Assembly (NCBI GenBank): GCA_022843745.1
Contig: JALHNB010000061.1
Location: forward strand, 1 to 39,769
Origin: Anaerolineae bacterium
GTDB taxonomy: Bacteria; Chloroflexota; Anaerolineae; Aggregatilineales; Phototrophicaceae
Direction: 5' to 3'
Length of the DNA: 39,769 nt
Of this stretch, positions 1 through 7,645 are shown one piece after another; position 1 is the first letter of the stretch; each line of letters starts with the position of its first letter. Below the pieces are notes generated by a model. The model did no database searches. It was not told the DNA's origin and saw only the letters and a list, made by a program, of their open reading frames with translations. The translations under genes were made by a program, and so were the position numbers.

Positions 1-1
1 C

Positions 2-544
2 CTAGGGGATAGCTGGTGCAGGCGGCAGCAGCGACAGCGAAAGAATAATCATGAAAATAAAAGCCAGTAATGCGCTGGCGAAAATGGCAGTTTTTTGTGC
101 CTTCGAAATTGGCATCATCTCCATCGCTGAACTGGGTGGCTGTAACCCGACATGAATTTCAACCGATGAAACCTCGCGATTTTTGATTTGCCACGCAGCC
201 ATACGCGGTGTGCCATCGCGCAGCCCAACAATGATATAAGCGGTATCAGGATAATATGCCTGCTCAATATCGGTTGTGGAGGGTCTGAAATCACCGGCTG
301 GATGTGAGTGATAGAAGGCGATGATTGACATTCCGGCTTTTTCGAGCTTGAACAAGGCATTCGTTAAATCGCGCTCATCAATCTGATAATGCTGTTGAGG
401 ATTCCCGGCAATATTTCGCGCGGGGATGACTTCATAAACACGGCTGCCGACCCCGCCGATGATCCCGCAGGCTTCGTTGGGTGAGTCCGCCAGTGCATGT
501 CGGACGATGATTTGTGCCTGTTCTTCGGTCATCCAGATCATCAT
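2..544 (-). CDS. Tail-anchored JAMM/MPN (M67-like) metalloprotease-domain protein
   Basis: The 180-residue product carries a full JAMM zinc motif: Glu24 in the segment NEACGIIGG, then H79-S-H81-P with Ser89 and Asp92 in RPSTTD. Proteins of this family cleave isopeptide or peptide bonds next to ubiquitin-like or sulfur-carrier proteins. After the catalytic domain (about residues 1-125) a linker leads to one hydrophobic helix near residues 152-174 and a short Pro-rich end, so the enzyme looks anchored by its C-terminus with the domain in the cytoplasm. No sulfur-carrier or cysteine synthase gene sits next to it. It is the last gene of a leftward cluster, 35 bases after the small conserved gene. 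Starts at 544, 541 or 532 are all possible; 532 (MTEEQ) begins at the conserved domain. The family call is firm; the substrate is unknown. Confidence 0.85.
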   Translation of the reverse strand: MMIWMTEEQAQIIVRHALADSPNEACGIIGGVGSRVYEVIPARNIAGNPQQHYQIDERDLTNALFKLEKAGMSIIAFYHSHPAGDFRPSTTDIEQAYYPDTAYIIVGLRDGTPRMAAWQIKNREVSSVEIHVGLQPPSSAMEMMPISKAQKTAIFASALLAFIFMIILSLSLLPPAPAIP

Positions 545-579
545 GGGCGCTGCTTTATACCCTTCACGAATGCTGCTCT

Positions 580-933
580 TTATGCTTTGGGGACAGTAAA
601 AGTTTCAACCAGCCGATCCTGGGGTGGATTCCGAGTCTCATAAAACAGATCGGTTGTCAGCGTATAAACCCCCGCTGGGTCTTGCACGTTGCGGATGTGC
701 AAAGTGAACTCCATATCATAGTGCATGGTTTCGATGACATTTAATTCGCTGACGATGCGGTCTTCTTCGTTATGCGCCACGATCAGCAGATTAGGCCGTT
801 CCTGAAAAGGTGTCACCTGGATATGAATATGGACGCGAAAACGGTCAGGATAGGGCGTGATGACCACATCTTCGATGCGAATTTCGTCTTTGGGTCTCGG
901 TACTTTGTCAGAAGGAAATAGCGGTATGTCCAT
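580..933 (-). CDS. Conserved hypothetical protein, beta-rich
   Basis: A 117-residue soluble protein with no signal peptide or membrane segment. I do not recognise a named family. The pattern of alternating hydrophobic residues (for example RFRVHIHIQV and YTLTTDLFYE) suggests an all-beta, immunoglobulin-like sandwich; the phrase DPAGVYTLTTDL is typical of such folds. It lies between the ACT gene and the JAMM gene, same strand, with short gaps, so it is probably co-transcribed with them. No catalytic motif is visible. Confidence 0.7.
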   Translation of the reverse strand: MDIPLFPSDKVPRPKDEIRIEDVVITPYPDRFRVHIHIQVTPFQERPNLLIVAHNEEDRIVSELNVIETMHYDMEFTLHIRNVQDPAGVYTLTTDLFYETRNPPQDRLVETFTVPKA

Positions 934-973
934 ATATCAAGAATTATAGAATGTGTTTGACGGATCGTGTATC

Positions 974-1408
974 TTAACTATTCGTCTTAAGTTTTTCCAG
1001 TGTGGTGATTGCGAGGTTGAAATTTTCTTCGGTCACAAACAGATGGTCACGGGTGTAAGCGGCGAAAGGGAGGATGCTGATGCCCGCGTCCGCCAGTGCC
1101 TTGCTGATATGTGCCATAAAGCCGACAAGATCGGGTTCGAGCGCCACGTCAATCGTAATCAGGCGGTAACGTTGGGGACTGAGCGTGCTGCCGGGAAGCC
1201 GTTTGGCAAAATCATCCCAGGCTTCCGCCGGGATCATCAATGTCACTTCGTCTTTATCAACCAGCAGAGCACCAAAAGGCTCACCAATTTCCGCGATGAC
1301 ACCTGCCGCTGCCATGATCGCCGCCGCTGGTAATCGTGCGAAGGCATAGGGCTGACCGTCACTGTAAAATGATGCCGCGCTCAAGGCCTGCTTAACAGTT
1401 TGGGACAT
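974..1408 (-). CDS. ACT-domain protein (ACT_7/CASTOR-like)
   Basis: A 144-residue protein. The C-terminal half (about 83-141) has the ACT pattern, with PDLVGFMAHISKALADAGIS followed by a strand, as in free-standing ACT_7 proteins that bind amino acids. The N-terminal half (about 20-75) carries GEPFGALLVDKDEVTLMIP, the segment that usually precedes this ACT type. ACT domains sense small ligands, most often amino acids, and normally dimerise. It lies 10 bases downstream of the SerK/SbnI-like gene, so a shared link to serine metabolism is attractive but inferred. The start is ATG at 1408. Confidence 0.82.
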   Translation of the reverse strand: MSQTVKQALSAASFYSDGQPYAFARLPAAAIMAAAGVIAEIGEPFGALLVDKDEVTLMIPAEAWDDFAKRLPGSTLSPQRYRLITIDVALEPDLVGFMAHISKALADAGISILPFAAYTRDHLFVTEENFNLAITTLEKLKTNS

Positions 1409-1418
1409 GTTTAGCCTT

Positions 1419-2243
1419 TCATTCGTCGAATTGGTAGGTTGATTCGGCGTAGAACCGAACAGCTCGATTGGCCAGTTTATGTTCCAGCCAGGTGCGCAGT
1501 TCTTGGTTTTTAACGTCTAAATGGGTATTCTGGGCGCGCAATAGGGCAATCGGGTAATTCACGCGCAGCGCACGTCCATAAACGACATGACGGCTGACAC
1601 CCGCTGGCAAATAGGCTTTGTGACGGGCGGCGTTAATGATGTCCACAGGCTCATAACGCGGGAAAATGACGAGTGCAAACGCATCCTCATACAGCGGCCA
1701 GATTTCATCCGGCTCAGTGATTGTTGTGCGATTCAGACGCGCGTTTTTCTGGTAAATATGAACCACATCGCGAAGCGCGGCGTTGCGTTCGTGGGTGTTC
1801 TCAACAGGTGAGCGCAGGGCGATGACTTGTCCATCCTTGAGCAGGATATGAGCGATTGCGTGTATATTCTGGCCGTTTGAGATTTCGATGTCAGGTAGCT
1901 GTGCCACATGATCTAGAAAAATCTGGCTGTCCCAATCGCCGACAATGTGACACCATGTTTGCAGGTCAACAAGGCCGCTGTCGTAAGAAGCGATCTGCAC
2001 GAGAATATGCGGATAATTCAAATGCTGAAAGGCGTGGCAGCGATTCGCGCCGTCAAGAATGACATATTGACCGTCCCCCATTGGTGCGACTATGGGCGGA
2101 TTAATCATCGTTTCTTCTTGTTCGAGTCGTTCAATAAGCGGCAGGGAACGCTGCGAGTCGTGATCCTCATGGGCGTGCAGGCTACCCGTCGGTACGATGC
2201 GCAAGTCTGGAATGGGTGCGTGGTTGCGATCAGTTAACATCAT
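1419..2243 (-). CDS. ParB/Srx-fold protein of the SerK/SbnI (free serine kinase) type
   Basis: A 274-residue protein. The N-terminal 90 residues have the ParB/sulfiredoxin arrangement: LHAHE (His25-Glu26), a helix LIERLEQE, then NPPIVAP, VILDGANRCHAF (Asp64, Arg68) and HILVQIASY. In SerK and SbnI, enzymes that phosphorylate free L-serine with ADP or ATP, the equivalent His-Glu and DGxxR segments form the active site. The usual chromosome-partition ParB helix-turn-helix region is not apparent, and the C-terminal 180 residues resemble the long tail of the SbnI group. It is the first gene of the leftward cluster, followed by an ACT protein. Starts at 2243 and 2240 are adjacent ATGs. The fold is confident; the serine kinase activity is an inference. 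Confidence 0.72.
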   Translation of the reverse strand: MMLTDRNHAPIPDLRIVPTGSLHAHEDHDSQRSLPLIERLEQEETMINPPIVAPMGDGQYVILDGANRCHAFQHLNYPHILVQIASYDSGLVDLQTWCHIVGDWDSQIFLDHVAQLPDIEISNGQNIHAIAHILLKDGQVIALRSPVENTHERNAALRDVVHIYQKNARLNRTTITEPDEIWPLYEDAFALVIFPRYEPVDIINAARHKAYLPAGVSRHVVYGRALRVNYPIALLRAQNTHLDVKNQELRTWLEHKLANRAVRFYAESTYQFDE

Positions 2244-2293
2244 CCCTGTAGCGTAGCACGAACGAGACTATTGAGCAATTTTTGGGGTATTAA

Positions 2294-2806
2294 ATGGGCG
2301 CAAATGAACAAGGTGCAGATGTCACCGCCGGACGATGGCTGACCATTCCGCGAACGTTGTGTTTTGTGCGGAATGGCGGCGATATTTTGCTGATGAAACG
2401 CGCGGCGCATAAACGGGTATTTCCCAATCAATATAATGGTGTTGGTGGACATATTGAGCGCGATGAAGACCCTCTCAGCGGTGCGCGGCGCGAAGTTCTT
2501 GAAGAAACGGGTTTAACAATCGAGCAGCTTGAATTACGCGCTGTGTATAATATTGACGCTGGCGCTGTAACCGGAATTATTTTGTTTGTTTTTATCGGCG
2601 ATAGTTTATCGCGCGAGGTCGTCCCGAATTCTGAAGGGACGCTGCACTGGGTTGCGCGGGATGAGGTGGCAAAGCTCGATCTGGTGGAGGATTTGCCGCT
2701 GCTTTTGCCGCGTATTCTCGCGATGCAGCCGGGGGAAGCGCCCTTATTTGTGCATGTCAGTTACGATTCTAACGATCTAATACAAATGCGATTTGCCGAG
2801 GTTTAA
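2294..2806 (+). CDS. Nudix hydrolase
   Basis: A 170-residue Nudix protein with the full signature GX5EX7REUXEEXGU: Gly52, Glu58, then REVLEETGL at 66-74, which binds the metal and cleaves nucleoside diphosphate-type substrates. PNQYNGVGGHIERDED just before the box is typical of the MutT/8-oxo-dGTPase-like group (YNGxGGxxE), so a nucleotide-pool role is plausible but not proven. The start ATG at 2294 has TTGGGG about eight bases upstream. It diverges from the SerK-like gene over 50 bases, and its stop is immediately followed by the TTG start of the next gene, so the three rightward genes form one unit. Confidence 0.9.
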   Translation: MGANEQGADVTAGRWLTIPRTLCFVRNGGDILLMKRAAHKRVFPNQYNGVGGHIERDEDPLSGARREVLEETGLTIEQLELRAVYNIDAGAVTGIILFVFIGDSLSREVVPNSEGTLHWVARDEVAKLDLVEDLPLLLPRILAMQPGEAPLFVHVSYDSNDLIQMRFAEV

Positions 2807-3241
2807 TTGTCTGAAATTCAAAATGAATTGGTTCGGGAACAACAAGAAGTCGCGGTTACTCGCAAACCGCGTGGGCCATTGGCGCGTTTGGGCTGTGCAG
2901 TCGGGCTAGTGATTTGGGCAATTCTGATTTTGTCTCCCTGTATTCTCATCACTCTGGCGGCTCAGGGCGAAATTAATATCTCGACAGGCGATGCGCCAGA
3001 CCAACGCCTGCGCATCTGGCTCATTATGGAAGCGGCTCAGCGCGGGGTGGGCATTTCGAATGCGTCGATTCATAAGCAGGATAATGGTCAAACCTGTGTC
3101 CAGACGGATACGAGCTTTTTCTTGTGGCAGGGGCAGGCTGATTCGGTCAGCTACTGCGAGTGTTATCAGCATGAAGATGGTAGTCAGGATTGGGCGGCAA
3201 CAGGGCTGACACCGGGGCAGTGTGAGGCGGAATCACCATGA
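2807..3241 (+). CDS. Small single-pass membrane protein, unknown
   Basis: A 144-residue protein starting with TTG directly after the Nudix stop codon. It has a charged cytoplasmic N-terminus (about 1-27), one membrane helix near 28-52, and an extracytoplasmic domain of about 90 residues with four cysteines (in QTCVQ, YCECY and GQCEA), which could form disulfides outside the membrane. I do not recognise the family. Its TGA stop overlaps the next ATG as ATGA, so the two small membrane proteins are translationally coupled. Confidence 0.72.
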   Translation: MSEIQNELVREQQEVAVTRKPRGPLARLGCAVGLVIWAILILSPCILITLAAQGEINISTGDAPDQRLRIWLIMEAAQRGVGISNASIHKQDNGQTCVQTDTSFFLWQGQADSVSYCECYQHEDGSQDWAATGLTPGQCEAESP

Positions 3242-3534
3242 ACATTGATGCGGGAAGTGCGGTTCTGCTGGTAGTAGGATGTGCGGTTTTGTGTGTTGTC
3301 GGTTTCATCCTGCTTCAGGTATTACAATTTCTCGGCGGTATCCTGGAATTTCTTGGCTCGTTTTTGGCGATATTTTTTGACATTCTCAGCGGTGGGCCAG
3401 TATCGTGGTGTGGGTGTCTATTGGGATTAGTCGGATTAGCGGGCTGCTGCGTTGTGACCTTATTGATACTTCAGTCGCTATCGACTTGTGGAACAGCGCA
3501 GGCATCCAATTTTTGTACTTTATTTGGGCAATAA
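3238..3534 (+). CDS. Small hydrophobic membrane protein, unknown
   Basis: A 98-residue, almost wholly hydrophobic protein with two or three membrane segments (about 8-30, 33-50 and 61-80) and a Cys/Gly-rich stretch (WCGCLLG, GCCVVT) in the last third. No family recognised. It starts inside the stop of the preceding membrane protein (ATGA) and ends just before a hairpin repeat that separates it from the convergent ftsH gene. Confidence 0.62.
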   Translation: MNIDAGSAVLLVVGCAVLCVVGFILLQVLQFLGGILEFLGSFLAIFFDILSGGPVSWCGCLLGLVGLAGCCVVTLLILQSLSTCGTAQASNFCTLFGQ

Positions 3535-3540
3535 TTCACA

Positions 3541-3564
3541 GGGCGCATCGCCATGCGCCCCTAC
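3541..3564. repeat. GGGCG-type hairpin repeat, copy A
   Basis: A perfect 8-bp stem, GGGCGCAT (3541-3548) and ATGCGCCC (3553-3560), with loop CGCC, followed by CTAC. It lies between the convergent stops at 3534 and 3576, so it may work as a terminator in either direction, though there is no T-run. The same form recurs at 9612, 12770 and 13589. Confidence 0.75.
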
Positions 3565-3575
3565 TCAGCCGTTCG

Positions 3576-5504
3576 TCAGGCGAGGCTCGGCTTTGGCCCC
3601 AGTGGTGCCGTGCGGTCACTTCCTTCGTCAACATCCGGCAGCAAACGTGACGACGGGGATGATGGCGGGGTAGAAGGTACTTGGGTCAATGCTTTACCCA
3701 TCAAGCCTCCAAATTCTTCGGCATTAAGCGTTTCAACTTCGAGCAAACGGTTTGCAACCGCGTTGAGTTGTTCGCGATTCTCGTTAATGATGCGGCGTGC
3801 TTCGTCATAAGCAAAGTTCACGATTTTACGAACTTCGGTGTCGATTTCCTCGGCGACGGCTTCGCTGTAATCACGCTGTTCGCTGATCTCACGCCCCAGA
3901 AAAATCATTTCTTCTTTTTGACCATACATCATCGGGCCAAGTTTTTCGCTCATACCAAAGCGCGTCACCATTGCGCGGGCGAGCTTTGTGACTCGTTCAA
4001 GGTCACTGGAAGCGCCTGTCGTGATTTCATCAAATACGATTTCTTCGGCGGCGCGTCCCGCCAACGCCACAACGATCTGATCTTTCATGCGCGAACGAGT
4101 CACATAGGAAATGTCTTCTTCGGGTACAAAAAGAGTCGATCCACCACTCATCCCGCGCGGCATGATCGTGACTTTGCGAACAGGATCGCTGTGGGGTAAT
4201 AAATGGCCGACAACGGCATGCCCCGCTTCGTGATAAGCTGTGATGCGCTGCTCGGCTTTGCTGATGACGCGGCTGCGGCGCTCCGGCCCTAGGATCACAC
4301 GCTCGATTGCTTCCTGAAAATCCTTGTCGTTGATGGTCTTTTTGTTCTTACGTGCTGCCAGAATCGCGGCTTCGTTGACCATATTTTCGATGTCCGCGCC
4401 GACGAAACCGGGTGTCATTTTGGCAAGGATGTTCAGATTAACGTCAGGGGCAAGTGGTTTGCCGCGCACATGAACTTTGACAATTTCTTCGCGACCTTTA
4501 ACATCGGGACGATCCAATACCACACGGCGATCAAAACGCCCTGGACGCATGAGAGCCGGATCGAGGATGTCTGGGCGGTTAGTGGCCGCGATGATGATGA
4601 CGTTCGTATCCGTATCAAAGCCATCCATCTCGACAAGAATCTGATTGAGCGTTTGCTCACGTTCGTCGTGGCTTCCGCCCAGCCCTGCACCGCGCTGGCG
4701 GCCTACCGCGTCAATCTCATCAATGAAAATGATGCACGGGCTATGGCGCTTGGCCTGCTCGAACAGGTCGCGGACACGGCTGGCACCCACGCCGACGAAC
4801 ATTTCGACAAATTCTGAGCCGGAGATGCTAAAAAACGGTACGCCTGCCTCGCCAGCAACCGCTTTTGAGAGCAGCGTTTTGCCTGTGCCGGGGCTGCCAA
4901 CCAGCAAAACGCCTTTTGGAATCCGTGCGCCAAGCTGGATGAATTTTTCAGGTTCCTTGAGAAACTCGACCACTTCAGCCAATTCTTCTTTGGCTTCGTC
5001 CGCGCCTGCGACATCGACAAATGTGATGCTGGGCTGATCGCTGCTGAACATCCGCGCACGGCTTTTGCCAAAGGCCATCGCTTGATTATTCGTCCCCTGT
5101 GCCTGCCGGAACATGAAGAAAATCAGGCCGCCGATGAGCAGGATAGGCAGAAACGCCGTTAAAAGACTGATGCCGAGCGACGGCCAGTTACTTTGCGGCG
5201 GAAAACCCCATTCTATACTTTCGATTTGCCGGGTCGAAACACCCAAAAGGGCAAGTTGTTCCTGAGCTGTCGATTCAGGGCTTTTGTAGCTGGTTGCACG
5301 GGTGTTATCATTAAACGTAACCACCATCTGGTTGCCCATGACCTGGATGCGGCTGACATCGCCGTCCTTGATGCGGCTGACCAGATCGGAAAAACCAATT
5401 TCACGAGGGTCCTGGCTGGCACCGCCAACGCTCAGGAAAATAACAGCAATAATCAAGCCGATGAAGACATACAGTAAAATATTGCGGATTCGAGGGTTAT
5501 TCAC
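3576..5504 (-). CDS. ftsH: ATP-dependent zinc metalloprotease FtsH
   Basis: Membrane-bound AAA+ protease that unfolds and degrades membrane and regulatory proteins. From the start chosen here the protein has 642 residues, normal for FtsH. It shows two membrane helices (about 8-26 and 110-132), Walker A GSPGTGKT (203-210; Ser where Pro is usual), Walker B IIFIDEID (258-265), the second region of homology ending MRPGRFDRR, the zinc site HEAGH (425-429) and the third ligand Asp501 in ASSDLERVT. The open frame extends 11 codons upstream to a GTG at 5537, but GTG at 5504 is preceded by GGAGAGG at the right distance and gives MNNPRIRN, the usual FtsH beginning. The gene diverges from the MoxR/Bat operon. 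Confidence 0.97.
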   Translation of the reverse strand: MNNPRIRNILLYVFIGLIIAVIFLSVGGASQDPREIGFSDLVSRIKDGDVSRIQVMGNQMVVTFNDNTRATSYKSPESTAQEQLALLGVSTRQIESIEWGFPPQSNWPSLGISLLTAFLPILLIGGLIFFMFRQAQGTNNQAMAFGKSRARMFSSDQPSITFVDVAGADEAKEELAEVVEFLKEPEKFIQLGARIPKGVLLVGSPGTGKTLLSKAVAGEAGVPFFSISGSEFVEMFVGVGASRVRDLFEQAKRHSPCIIFIDEIDAVGRQRGAGLGGSHDEREQTLNQILVEMDGFDTDTNVIIIAATNRPDILDPALMRPGRFDRRVVLDRPDVKGREEIVKVHVRGKPLAPDVNLNILAKMTPGFVGADIENMVNEAAILAARKNKKTINDKDFQEAIERVILGPERRSRVISKAEQRITAYHEAGHAVVGHLLPHSDPVRKVTIMPRGMSGGSTLFVPEEDISYVTRSRMKDQIVVALAGRAAEEIVFDEITTGASSDLERVTKLARAMVTRFGMSEKLGPMMYGQKEEMIFLGREISEQRDYSEAVAEEIDTEVRKIVNFAYDEARRIINENREQLNAVANRLLEVETLNAEEFGGLMGKALTQVPSTPPSSPSSRLLPDVDEGSDRTAPLGPKPSLA

Positions 5505-5710
5505 GGCCTCTCCAAATACTCTAAAACCACCAAACACAACAATTACGTATCATTTGTTCAATAATCGTTGTACTGTGAGATATTTTCAGCCATTTATAGT
5601 TTAACATATTTGCCTCACCAGTCCTATACAGCGAAAAATTCTCTTGTGTATTTCTTGGATTTGGGTTTCAGGTACAATTATCTGCGATTGAAAGTGCAAC
5701 CAGGACAATT
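5505..5710. promoter_or_regulatory. Divergent control region between ftsH and the moxR leader
   Basis: About 200 AT-rich bases separate the ftsH start from the first micro-ORF of the moxR leader. On the plus strand TACAAT occurs near 5673-5678 and AGGA lies just before the ATG at 5711; no strong -35 element is obvious. On the minus strand GGAGAGG precedes the ftsH GTG. No clear operator palindrome was seen. Exact promoter positions are not resolved by eye. Confidence 0.4.
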
Positions 5711-5775
5711 ATGATCTTCACACAGCAGTTAAACGAGCGTTTTCAGCTATGACCTCTATACGGCGAAAAATATGA
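5711..5775 (+). promoter_or_regulatory. Two chained micro-ORFs leading into moxR
   Basis: ATG at 5711, with AGGA eight bases before it, opens a 13-codon frame (MIFTQQLNERFQL) that stops at 5750-5752. That stop overlaps ATG 5749 as ATGA. The second frame has 8 codons (MTSIRRKI) and stops at 5773-5775, again overlapping the moxR ATG at 5772 as ATGA. The moxR ATG itself lacks a visible ribosome site, so ribosomes may be handed down the chain. The micro-ORFs look like copies of the gene's own beginning (MTSIRQLNERIQ). Translation of them is inferred. Confidence 0.55.
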
Positions 5776-5809
5776 CCTCTATACGGCAGTTAAATGAGCG
5801 CATTCAGCG
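5711..5809 (+). repeat. Imperfect tandem duplication of the moxR 5' end
   Basis: The 38 bases from 5711 match the 38 bases from 5772 at 29 positions, with most changes being transitions. A third partial copy starts at 5749 and shares 16 identical bases (ATGACCTCTATACGGC) with 5772. The three start codons are spaced 38 and 23 bases apart, so the copies are in different frames. Confidence 0.8.
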
Positions 5810-6758
5810 AGAATCCAGCTTCATCCAGCAAATCGTGGTGGAAACCGGGCGAGTGATTGTCGGTCAGGAACGGCTGATTAATCGCCTGCTGATTGCTCTA
5901 CTCTCGAATGGGCATATTCTGATCGAGGGTGTGCCGGGACTGGCGAAAACGCTGGCGGTACGCACACTGGCGGCGACCATTGACGCGAAATTTCAGCGAA
6001 TCCAGTTTACGCCGGACTTGCTGCCTGCGGATTTGACAGGTACACAAATTTATAATCCGCGCACGGGTGACTTTACGCCGCGCCCTGGGCCGATTTTCAG
6101 CAATATCGTTCTGGCAGATGAGATCAACCGCGCTCCGGCGAAAGTCCAATCGGCGCTGCTGGAAGCGATGGAAGAACGGCAGGTGACGCTGGGCGACCAG
6201 ACGCACAAGCTGCACGATCCGTTTATGGTGCTGGCGACGCAAAACCCGATTGAACAGGAGGGAACTTATCCGCTGCCGGAAGCCCAACTTGACCGATTTA
6301 TGCTCAAGGTGATCGTCGGCTATCCCACCCGCGAGGATGAACGCCTGATTATCGAGCGTATGTCCGGCGAAACGCCTGCGCCACCGAATGCTGTGGTGAA
6401 TCCCGATCTGATTCGCGAGGCGCGGCAGGTCGTCAATTCCATTTATGTTGATGAGAAAATCAAAGATTACGTCCTGAATATTATTTTCGCTACACGCGAC
6501 CCCGTTTCCAGCGGCATGACCGATCTGCGCCCGTTGATCGAATTTGGCGCATCACCACGCGCGACCATTTTTTTGATGAAAGCCGCGAAAGCGATGGCGT
6601 TTTTGCGTGGGCGGGGTTATGTGACACCGGATGATGTGAAGCAGGTCGCGCCGGATGTGCTGCGGCACCGTGTAATCGTGACATTTGAAGCAGAAGCGGA
6701 AGAGGTGACTGCGGCACAGGTTATCCAAAAAATTCTCAGCCGGATCGAGGTTCCCTGA
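5772..6758 (+). CDS. MoxR-family AAA+ ATPase (first of two)
   Basis: A 328-residue MoxR ATPase. Walker A is GVPGLAKT (53-60), Walker B is VLADEINRAP (about 113-122), and sensor 1 lies in [23 protein letters not shown], a MoxR hallmark. MoxR proteins act as chaperone-like ATPases with VWA-domain partners. It heads an eight-gene operon with DUF58, VWA, TPR and BatD-type proteins, the arrangement called the Bat (aerotolerance) system in Bacteroidetes and found in many bacteria. Its stop TGA overlaps the next ATG by one base. The leader with two micro-ORFs is described separately. Confidence 0.95.
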   Translation: MTSIRQLNERIQRESSFIQQIVVETGRVIVGQERLINRLLIALLSNGHILIEGVPGLAKTLAVRTLAATIDAKFQRIQFTPDLLPADLTGTQIYNPRTGDFTPRPGPIFSNIVLADEINRAPAKVQSALLEAMEERQVTLGDQTHKLHDPFMVLATQNPIEQEGTYPLPEAQLDRFMLKVIVGYPTREDERLIIERMSGETPAPPNAVVNPDLIREARQVVNSIYVDEKIKDYVLNIIFATRDPVSSGMTDLRPLIEFGASPRATIFLMKAAKAMAFLRGRGYVTPDDVKQVAPDVLRHRVIVTFEAEAEEVTAAQVIQKILSRIEVP

Positions 6759-7645
6759 TGCTCAACGCCGGAACGATGCGAAAAATTCGCCGTATCGAAC
6801 TGCGAACACGGCGGCTGGTGACGGATTCATTCGCGGGGGCGTATCACGCGGTTTTCAAAGGGCGTGGTATGGCGTTCGACTCAGTGCGAGCTTACGAGCC
6901 GGGCGATGATGTGCGTGATATTGACTGGAATGTGACGGCGCGGACAGGCGAGCCGTTCGTCAAGCGTTATATCGAGGAGCGCGAATTGACGGTGATGCTG
7001 GTGCTGGATGCCAGCGCATCGGTATTATTCGGTACGGTCAATCGCCAGAAACGTGATCTGGCGGCGGAGTTAGGCGCGGTGCTGGCTTTCGCCGCGATCA
7101 GCAACAATGATAAAGTTGGCCTGCTGGTGTTTAGCGATCAGGTCGAGCTTTTCATCCCTCCCCGCAAAGGACGTAATCATATTTTGCGCTTGATTCGCGA
7201 TCTTTTGGCGGCCAAGCCGACTCATCGCGGGACGGATTTGTCGTTGGCACTGCGAACGGTCAACCGCTTTTTGAAACGGCGAGCGATTGTCTTTGTGATC
7301 TCCGATTTTTTGATACCGAGCGATGATTATTTGCGCGATTTGATGCTGGTCAGCCGCCGCCATGATGTGATCGCGATTACCGTCAGCGATCCGCTGGAAC
7401 AATCGTGGCCGGATGCCGGATTGGTTGGCTTGCGCGATGCTGAGGCCGGAACAATTCGCTGGGTGGATACCAGTTTGCGCGGTTGGCGGCGACAGTTCGC
7501 GGAGCAGGCGCGGCGTTTCCAGCAGATGCGGGATGCCGCGTTGGTGAAGGCCAGAGCAGATCGTATTGATGTGCCGCTGGATGGCGATTATGTCGCAGCG
7601 CTGATGTTGTTTTTTCAGCGACGTTCTCGGCGCTTACGTGCATGA
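6758..7645 (+). CDS. DUF58 protein, partner of MoxR
   Basis: A 295-residue protein with the DUF58 signature RAYEPGDDVRDIDWNVTART (44-63) and a VWA-like core beginning with VLDASAS (82-88), where Asp84 and the two Ser residues recall a metal-ion-dependent adhesion site. It has no N-terminal membrane segment, unlike the larger DUF58 protein at the right end of the window, so it is the short soluble form usual in Bat operons. It overlaps moxR by one base and the next gene by four (ATGA), consistent with tightly coupled translation. Confidence 0.92.
   Translation: MLNAGTMRKIRRIELRTRRLVTDSFAGAYHAVFKGRGMAFDSVRAYEPGDDVRDIDWNVTARTGEPFVKRYIEERELTVMLVLDASASVLFGTVNRQKRDLAAELGAVLAFAAISNNDKVGLLVFSDQVELFIPPRKGRNHILRLIRDLLAAKPTHRGTDLSLALRTVNRFLKRRAIVFVISDFLIPSDDYLRDLMLVSRRHDVIAITVSDPLEQSWPDAGLVGLRDAEAGTIRWVDTSLRGWRRQFAEQARRFQQMRDAALVKARADRIDVPLDGDYVAALMLFFQRRSRRLRA

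Noticed and set aside
3576-5504. Long plus-strand frames opposite ftsH (for example 3681-4199)
   Set aside because: They are antisense shadows of a strongly conserved gene and encode no recognisable protein.
5505-5537. Upstream GTG start for ftsH at 5537
   Set aside because: The extra 11 codons contain the ribosome site GGAGAGG for the GTG at 5504, which gives a normal FtsH N-terminus.
5711-5775. Frameshifted pseudogene piece of a second moxR
   Set aside because: The copied stretch is only 38 bases and contains no ATPase sequence, so a local duplication explains it better.
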